Shown here: piece by piece, positions 14,090 to 17,461 of the stretch
How positions within the stretch are numbered: the stretch's first letter is position 1
Layout of the letters: the number at the start of each line of letters is the position of its first letter
NCBI GenBank assembly: GCA_947631585.1
Contig: CANRLY010000015.1
Coordinates: 1 to 17,461 of the forward strand
DNA length: 17,461 nucleotides
Source of the DNA: an uncultured Clostridia bacterium
Lineage (GTDB): Bacteria > Bacillota > Clostridia > Oscillospirales > Ruminococcaceae
Direction: 5' to 3'
Notes under the pieces: model-generated
What the model was told of the DNA's origin: nothing
Databases searched by the model: none
Seen by the model: only the letters and a program-made list of their open reading frames with translations
Translations under genes and position numbers: made by a program

Positions 14090-14118
14090 AAAACTTTTAC
14101 CTGAAAGGAGTTTTTATA

Positions 14119-14919
14119 ATGGATATCAGGAAATTAACTGCGCTGCTGGCTGCGGCTGCAATGTCTGTTTGTCTCTGTTCGTGCAGCGATAAGGAGATCC
14201 ACGAAACAGACAGCGACAAAGAGGAGGATAGCTCCTACTCTGCAAAGGATACCCCCAAGACCGAAAAGCCGGCTGAGGCGACCAAACCCGAAGAACAGCC
14301 GGATACCGATGATCCGGACGTTGAACCTGACCAGCCTGACGATAACATCGAATATGATGTGGAAATTGAGTCGATATCTGATGTTCCGGCTGAATATCGA
14401 GCTGTCATTGACCGCCTTGGATCCTCTTTAGTAAACAGCGACTTTGCCCAGTTGGAGGAATGCCTCCCCAATAGTACCCGGACTGAAGTAAAAGACATCT
14501 ATTCTTTATATGGCTATGGGTATGACAATTACTTCGAGGCTTTTAGAAACGGTACCATTACCGAAGAACAGGAAGCTGAGATAGAAAGTCAAGCCAATGA
14601 GATCATGGGAAAATACGACGAGGTCATGATCGAGATACCGGTCGATATATGCGAATTATTTTTTGAATACGCAGGAACTGACCTCTTTGAAGTTGATTCC
14701 ATTACTAAGAACCAAAAAATAACGCTGGATAATTTAAACGAGCATTGGGAAGATATAGGCGGTATCGAAGGCTATTTTGATCTGCTGAACAGACCTGACG
14801 TTGAGATCGGGGATATGTATACTTTCCAAATTTATATGACAGATCCGGACGGCTACAGAACCGGCGAAAATATCGATGTCATCTGCGTTGACGGCGAATA
14901 TCAGATAATCGGCTGCTGA
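14119..14919 (+). CDS. Lipoprotein of unknown function
   Basis: Protein of 266 residues. It has a signal peptide (MDIRKLTALLAAAAMSVCLC) with lipobox LCSC, giving a lipidated C22. A long acidic Glu/Asp/Pro/Lys linker (23-75) would hold the domain away from the membrane. The globular part (about 80-266) holds EYRAVIDRLGSSLVNSDFAQLEECLP and an ending FQIYMTDPDGYRTGENIDVICVDGEYQIIGC. Small domains of this shape occur in many clostridial lipoproteins, but I do not recognise a named family. The ATG at 14119-14121 has AAAGGAG 8 bases upstream. Codons around 14400-14760 are more AT-rich than the neighbours. The TGA at 14917-14919 lies in two copies of an octamer (CTGCTGAA, CTGCTGAC). The next lipoprotein gene starts 26 bases later. 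Confidence 0.85.
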   Translation: MDIRKLTALLAAAAMSVCLCSCSDKEIHETDSDKEEDSSYSAKDTPKTEKPAEATKPEEQPDTDDPDVEPDQPDDNIEYDVEIESISDVPAEYRAVIDRLGSSLVNSDFAQLEECLPNSTRTEVKDIYSLYGYGYDNYFEAFRNGTITEEQEAEIESQANEIMGKYDEVMIEIPVDICELFFEYAGTDLFEVDSITKNQKITLDNLNEHWEDIGGIEGYFDLLNRPDVEIGDMYTFQIYMTDPDGYRTGENIDVICVDGEYQIIGC

Positions 14920-14945
14920 ACTGCTGACTGAAAGGAAATTTTTCC

Positions 14946-15506
14946 ATGAGTGTCTTTTCAAACGGAACAAACGGTACAATTGGTACAACCGGCAAGGGCA
15001 AAAGAATACGGGCGGCTCTGCTCAGGCTGCTTGCCGCAGCGCTGACTTCCGCCGCCCTGCTCTCCGGCTGCTCTGAAGAAAAGCAGACCAAAGACCCCTA
15101 TACTGCTCCGCTGAGAAGCATGGTCATGTCGCTGGAGATGGGCAGCGAGGATTACTATATCAGGTGCTTTGCCACCCCGATAGCAAACGATTATCTGTCA
15201 AGCGCACCTGAGGAGGAGGATATTGCCGGTTCTATAAAAAAACAGCTCACCGATAAGTTCGGCGAAAAGCTGTCGCTCACATTTCGGGTGAACTCAAAGG
15301 AAGAACCCGACAACAGTAAAATGGCAGAACTGAACGACCTGTTGGGCAAGGGCGCAGACCTTAAAACCGCCTACTGCCTACAGGCTGAACTGCTTGTCAC
15401 CGCCGACGAGTTAGACCCGGTGAGCATACCGTTTTCGGTAACAGTGGGAAAACTCGGCTCAAACTGGTATATCTGCCAGGACCCACACCTGGATATTGAA
15501 ATTTAG
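14946..15506 (+). CDS. Second lipoprotein of unknown function
   Basis: Protein of 186 residues. Signal peptide RIRAALLRLLAAALTSAALL with lipobox LSGC (lipidated C42). The 22-residue region before the hydrophobic core is unusually long; part of it (NGTNGTIGTTGKGK) is encoded by 9-base tandem units at 14964-14999. No later ATG, GTG or TTG start fits. The mature part (about 43-186) ends FSVTVGKLGSNWYICQDPHLDIEI, the typical end of a small beta-rich NTF2-like/DUF4878-like domain; this family suggestion is weak. The ATG at 14946-14948 has AAAGGAAA upstream. It belongs to the same cluster as its neighbours (gap 26 bases on each side). Confidence 0.82.
   Translation: MSVFSNGTNGTIGTTGKGKRIRAALLRLLAAALTSAALLSGCSEEKQTKDPYTAPLRSMVMSLEMGSEDYYIRCFATPIANDYLSSAPEEEDIAGSIKKQLTDKFGEKLSLTFRVNSKEEPDNSKMAELNDLLGKGADLKTAYCLQAELLVTADELDPVSIPFSVTVGKLGSNWYICQDPHLDIEI
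14964..14999 (+). repeat. 9-base tandem repeat inside the second lipoprotein gene
   Basis: Units GGAACAAAC, GGTACAATT and GGTACAACC lie in phase, followed by a degraded GGCAAGGGC. They encode the Gly/Thr/Asn-rich N-terminal extension of the signal peptide. Because 9 is a multiple of 3, unit gain or loss would keep the reading frame. Confidence 0.7.
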
Positions 15507-15532
15507 TCCTATTTCAGAAAGGAATATACGCT

Positions 15533-15802
15533 ATGTCTAAGTTTTGCCCGAACTGCGCTAAGGAAGTCGCCGACAGCGCAAAATTCTGCAACCGCTGCGG
15601 AACTGCGCTTGCCGCTTCGGAAACTGCGCCTTTTTCTGCCGCCTACCAGCCGGAAAATGCCGTTATCCCTACCACTCCCACTGCTGACGCCGGCACAAAG
15701 AGCAGAAAACTTTCTCCGCTCCAAATAATTCTTATCATTCTGGTGATAGCAGCCGCTGTATTTGACTGCCTGCTGCTGTTCACCGACCTGATAGTCGGTT
15801 GA
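15533..15802 (+). CDS. Small zinc-ribbon membrane protein
   Basis: Protein of 89 residues. An N-terminal zinc ribbon FCPNC...FCNRCG (C5, C8, C19, C22) is followed by a Pro/Thr/Ala linker (30-57) and one transmembrane helix (about 63-85) ending almost at the C-terminus. It looks like a short version of the 13173 gene product without the outer domain. No partner or function is known. The ATG at 15533-15535 has AAAGGA upstream. Last gene of the cluster: its stop TGATAAAC is followed by ACGCAAATT twice (15806-15823) and then a strong terminator. Confidence 0.85.
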   Translation: MSKFCPNCAKEVADSAKFCNRCGTALAASETAPFSAAYQPENAVIPTTPTADAGTKSRKLSPLQIILIILVIAAAVFDCLLLFTDLIVG

Positions 15803-15805
15803 TAA

Positions 15806-15823
15806 ACGCAAATTACGCAAATT
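15806..15823 (+). repeat. 9-base direct repeat after the stop codon
   Basis: ACGCAAATT occurs twice without a gap, starting 3 bases after the TGA at 15800-15802. It is another case of a short tandem repeat at the end of a gene in this window. Confidence 0.6.
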
Positions 15824-15825
15824 CT

Positions 15826-15847
15826 GCTCCCGGACGGGAGCTTTTTT
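15826..15847 (+). terminator. Intrinsic terminator of the zinc-ribbon/lipoprotein cluster
   Basis: GCTCCC (15826-15831), loop GGAC, GGGAGC (15836-15841), then TTTTTT (15842-15847). A canonical intrinsic terminator. Confidence 0.9.
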
Positions 15848-15939
15848 GCGGCAAAATGCAAAAAATTTCTTTCTTCGCCCTTTTGCGACTTATCCGACAA
15901 ATAATTTTTTCTGCCGTATTCAGAATTTTCAGAATGTTC

Positions 15940-15968
15940 TTGAAAAATTGCCGCCGATTTGATATAAT
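15940..15968 (+). promoter_or_regulatory. Predicted promoter of the PH-domain gene pair
   Basis: TTGAAA (15940-15945), a 17-base spacer and a perfect TATAAT (15963-15968), with TG one base before the -10 (extended -10). The start would be near 15975, giving a leader of about 42 bases that contains the AGGAGG site at 16001-16006. Confidence 0.8.
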
Positions 15969-16016
15969 ATTTAAGTAACTACCGGAAAAGTATAAATTAA
16001 AGGAGGCGCCGCAGCT

Positions 16017-16484
16017 GTGAAACGCTATCGCCCAAGCAGATATGCCCTTAATTTCATACGCATTGCTATGGCGGCGCTCTCTACAGCGGCGACGGTGCTT
16101 TCTTTGCGCTTTCTGAGGAATTATCCGCTGGTAATGTACCTGCTTATAGGTCTTTTCTGGAGCGTTTCCTTTCTTATGGGAACTATCCTGCTGCCGCTGT
16201 ATTTCTCCCGGACCTCATATAGCGTTTCATCGGCGGCGGTGTCTAAATTCGGGGGAATGATATTTACCCAGCGGCAGTTTATGAAAGGCTCGTCAGTTCA
16301 GTATATCACCACCGTGATAACTCCTTTTTCAGGGGTGACCGCTTTTAACTTCATAGTAATAAACGCTTTGGGCGGAAAGATATTTCTGGGCTTTTTGTCA
16401 AGAAACGACGCTCTGGAAATAACCTCCACCCTGAATAAAGCTATCGAAAAGCGCAAAGAGCCTGCTCCAAAGGGGGCGAAATAA
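16017..16484 (+). CDS. Membrane protein with bacterial PH domain (YdbS-like)
   Basis: Protein of 155 residues. Two transmembrane helices (about 11-30 and 37-60) are followed by a single bPH_2 (DUF304) domain: YSVSSAAVSKFGGMIFTQRQF, GSSVQYITTVITPFSG and LGGKIFLGFL, with a Lys/Glu-rich end. In Bacillus YdbS and YdbT are encoded as a pair in the same order and have been linked to envelope stress. Start GTG 16017-16019 with AGGAGG 10 bases upstream. Four bases separate its TAA from the next ATG, so the two are translated together. Confidence 0.85.
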   Translation: MKRYRPSRYALNFIRIAMAALSTAATVLSLRFLRNYPLVMYLLIGLFWSVSFLMGTILLPLYFSRTSYSVSSAAVSKFGGMIFTQRQFMKGSSVQYITTVITPFSGVTAFNFIVINALGGKIFLGFLSRNDALEITSTLNKAIEKRKEPAPKGAK

Positions 16485-16488
16485 GATA

Positions 16489-17461
16489 ATGAAGAAAGTC
16501 AAAGGGATAATAGGCTTTCGCAGCTTCAAGACCCTTAAACAACAGGTAAAAGAATTTTTCGCCTGCCGTCAGCACCCCATAAGAATACTGGGCTATACCA
16601 CCAAAAGCTTCTGGCTGCTGCTCATACCTCTTACCCGAAGCCTTGTGGCGATGCGGTTCGATATCGCCCAGTGGCTGAAAGGCTGGTGGCTGGATATCCT
16701 TGTAATAACCGTTATCTTTGCCTATGCGTTTTTCAGATGGTTTTTTATAACTTTTCGCATACACAGCGACCATATCACCGCAAGGACCGGCTATTTCGGG
16801 CTTTGCCGCACCAAGATCTACTATTCCACAGCCTGTTCGGTGAGCTTTTCGCAGGGGGCGTTTTACCGTATGTTTCGGGCGTATAAGCTCTTTATCGACA
16901 CGAACAGCGGCACTTCCTCATCTTCCGACCTTACGCTCACTTTCAAGAAGTCGGATTTTGAAAAACTTCTTGCTTCCGCAAAAAATTCCGACCCCTCCGG
17001 CAGGAAATTCAGCTATACCCCGAAGCGTTTCAGCGTTTTTATCTTTTCGCTGGTGTTTTCCTCTACCTTATCGGGAGTTATCCTGTTTGCCACGCTTATA
17101 ATACAGGCTTCCCGTATCATCGGCAGGGAACTGGAAGAAAGATTCCTCCATACGGTGAACGAGTACGCCCAGAAGCTGGCGATAAGACTTCCCAGATATG
17201 TGGTAATGATCGCACTGATAGTTATTCTCGGCTGGCTGTACTCTTTCCTTGTGAACCTGTTCCGGCACTGGAGCTTTGCTCTTTCCCGAAGAGGTGACAG
17301 AATAATAATCCAGAGCGGCATAGTCACCAAGCGCACCCACGTTATTTCCGCAGATAAGATAAACTACTTCGATATACAGCAAAGCTTCCTGATGAAAATG
17401 TTCAGTATCTGCTCGGTGCATATCCAATGCGCCGGCTACGGCAAGGGCAGACGAGAAATAG
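16489..17461 (+). CDS. Multi-span membrane protein with bacterial PH domains (YdbT-like), cut by window edge
   Basis: The first 324 residues are in the window and the frame is still open at 17461. Pairs of transmembrane helices lie at about 41-57, 65-87, 180-204 and 237-257. Between them are bPH_2 domains: the first from about 88 (FRIHSDHITARTGYFGLCRTKI) to 160, the second from about 263 (ALSRRGDRIIIQSGIVTKRTHV, DKINYFDIQQS). This repeat of helix pair plus PH domain is the YdbT pattern (about 490 residues), so one third may be missing. Start ATG 16489-16491, directly after the YdbS-like gene. No separate ribosome site is strong, which favours coupling. Confidence 0.85.
   Translation, partial: MKKVKGIIGFRSFKTLKQQVKEFFACRQHPIRILGYTTKSFWLLLIPLTRSLVAMRFDIAQWLKGWWLDILVITVIFAYAFFRWFFITFRIHSDHITARTGYFGLCRTKIYYSTACSVSFSQGAFYRMFRAYKLFIDTNSGTSSSSDLTLTFKKSDFEKLLASAKNSDPSGRKFSYTPKRFSVFIFSLVFSSTLSGVILFATLIIQASRIIGRELEERFLHTVNEYAQKLAIRLPRYVVMIALIVILGWLYSFLVNLFRHWSFALSRRGDRIIIQSGIVTKRTHVISADKINYFDIQQSFLMKMFSICSVHIQCAGYGKGRREI

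Overview
The window looks like chromosomal DNA of a Gram-positive anaerobe of the class Clostridia, probably Ruminococcus-like (inference). The basis is a Firmicutes-style rimP-nusA-ylxR-ylxQ-infB-rbfA cluster, strong AGGAGG-type ribosome sites, several TTG starts, lipoproteins with Gram-positive-type signals and a YdbS/YdbT-like pair. No rRNA, tRNA, CRISPR array, transposase or phage gene was found.

Region 1 (1-8875, all minus strand) is one long housekeeping operon, read from right to left: promoter at 8847-8875, then rimP, nusA, ylxR, ylxQ, infB, rbfA, nrnA, truB, ribF and gltX (cut by the window edge). The genes are tightly packed. truB starts inside the nrnA stop (TTGA overlap), gltX overlaps ribF by 8 bases, and ylxQ overlaps ylxR. 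The operon couples ribosome maturation (RimP, RbfA), transcription elongation (NusA), translation initiation (IF2), tRNA modification (TruB), tRNA charging (GltX), nanoRNA/pAp turnover (NrnA) and flavin cofactor synthesis (RibF).

Region 2 (8876-9234) has no protein gene. It holds a 238-base imperfect inverted repeat that resembles a MITE (8908-9145). The repeat carries a near-consensus plus-strand promoter near its centre. Next to it is a GC-rich hairpin just after the preceding gene.

Region 3 (9235-11831, minus strand) holds two small units. The first is a degenerate LytR-CpsA-Psr-like membrane protein followed by a PII/CutA-like small protein; its promoter lies in a cluster of TTTTCAACA boxes. 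The second is an unknown 80-residue protein followed by a SLOG (YpsA/DUF1273-like) protein, with its own promoter facing alr.

Region 4 (11832-15847, plus strand) has alr (alanine racemase), then a four-gene envelope cluster: a zinc-ribbon membrane protein, two lipoproteins of unknown function, and a second small zinc-ribbon membrane protein. A strong promoter with a palindrome at the predicted transcription start drives the cluster. An intrinsic terminator lies after its first gene and another at its end. Region 5 (15940-17461) starts with a new promoter and two membrane proteins with bacterial PH domains, the second cut by the window edge.

Several genes end in short tandem repeats of 8-9 bases that contain or follow the stop codon. 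With the inverted-repeat element, the TTTTCAACA boxes and the uncharacterised zinc-ribbon/lipoprotein cluster, these are the least ordinary parts of the window.
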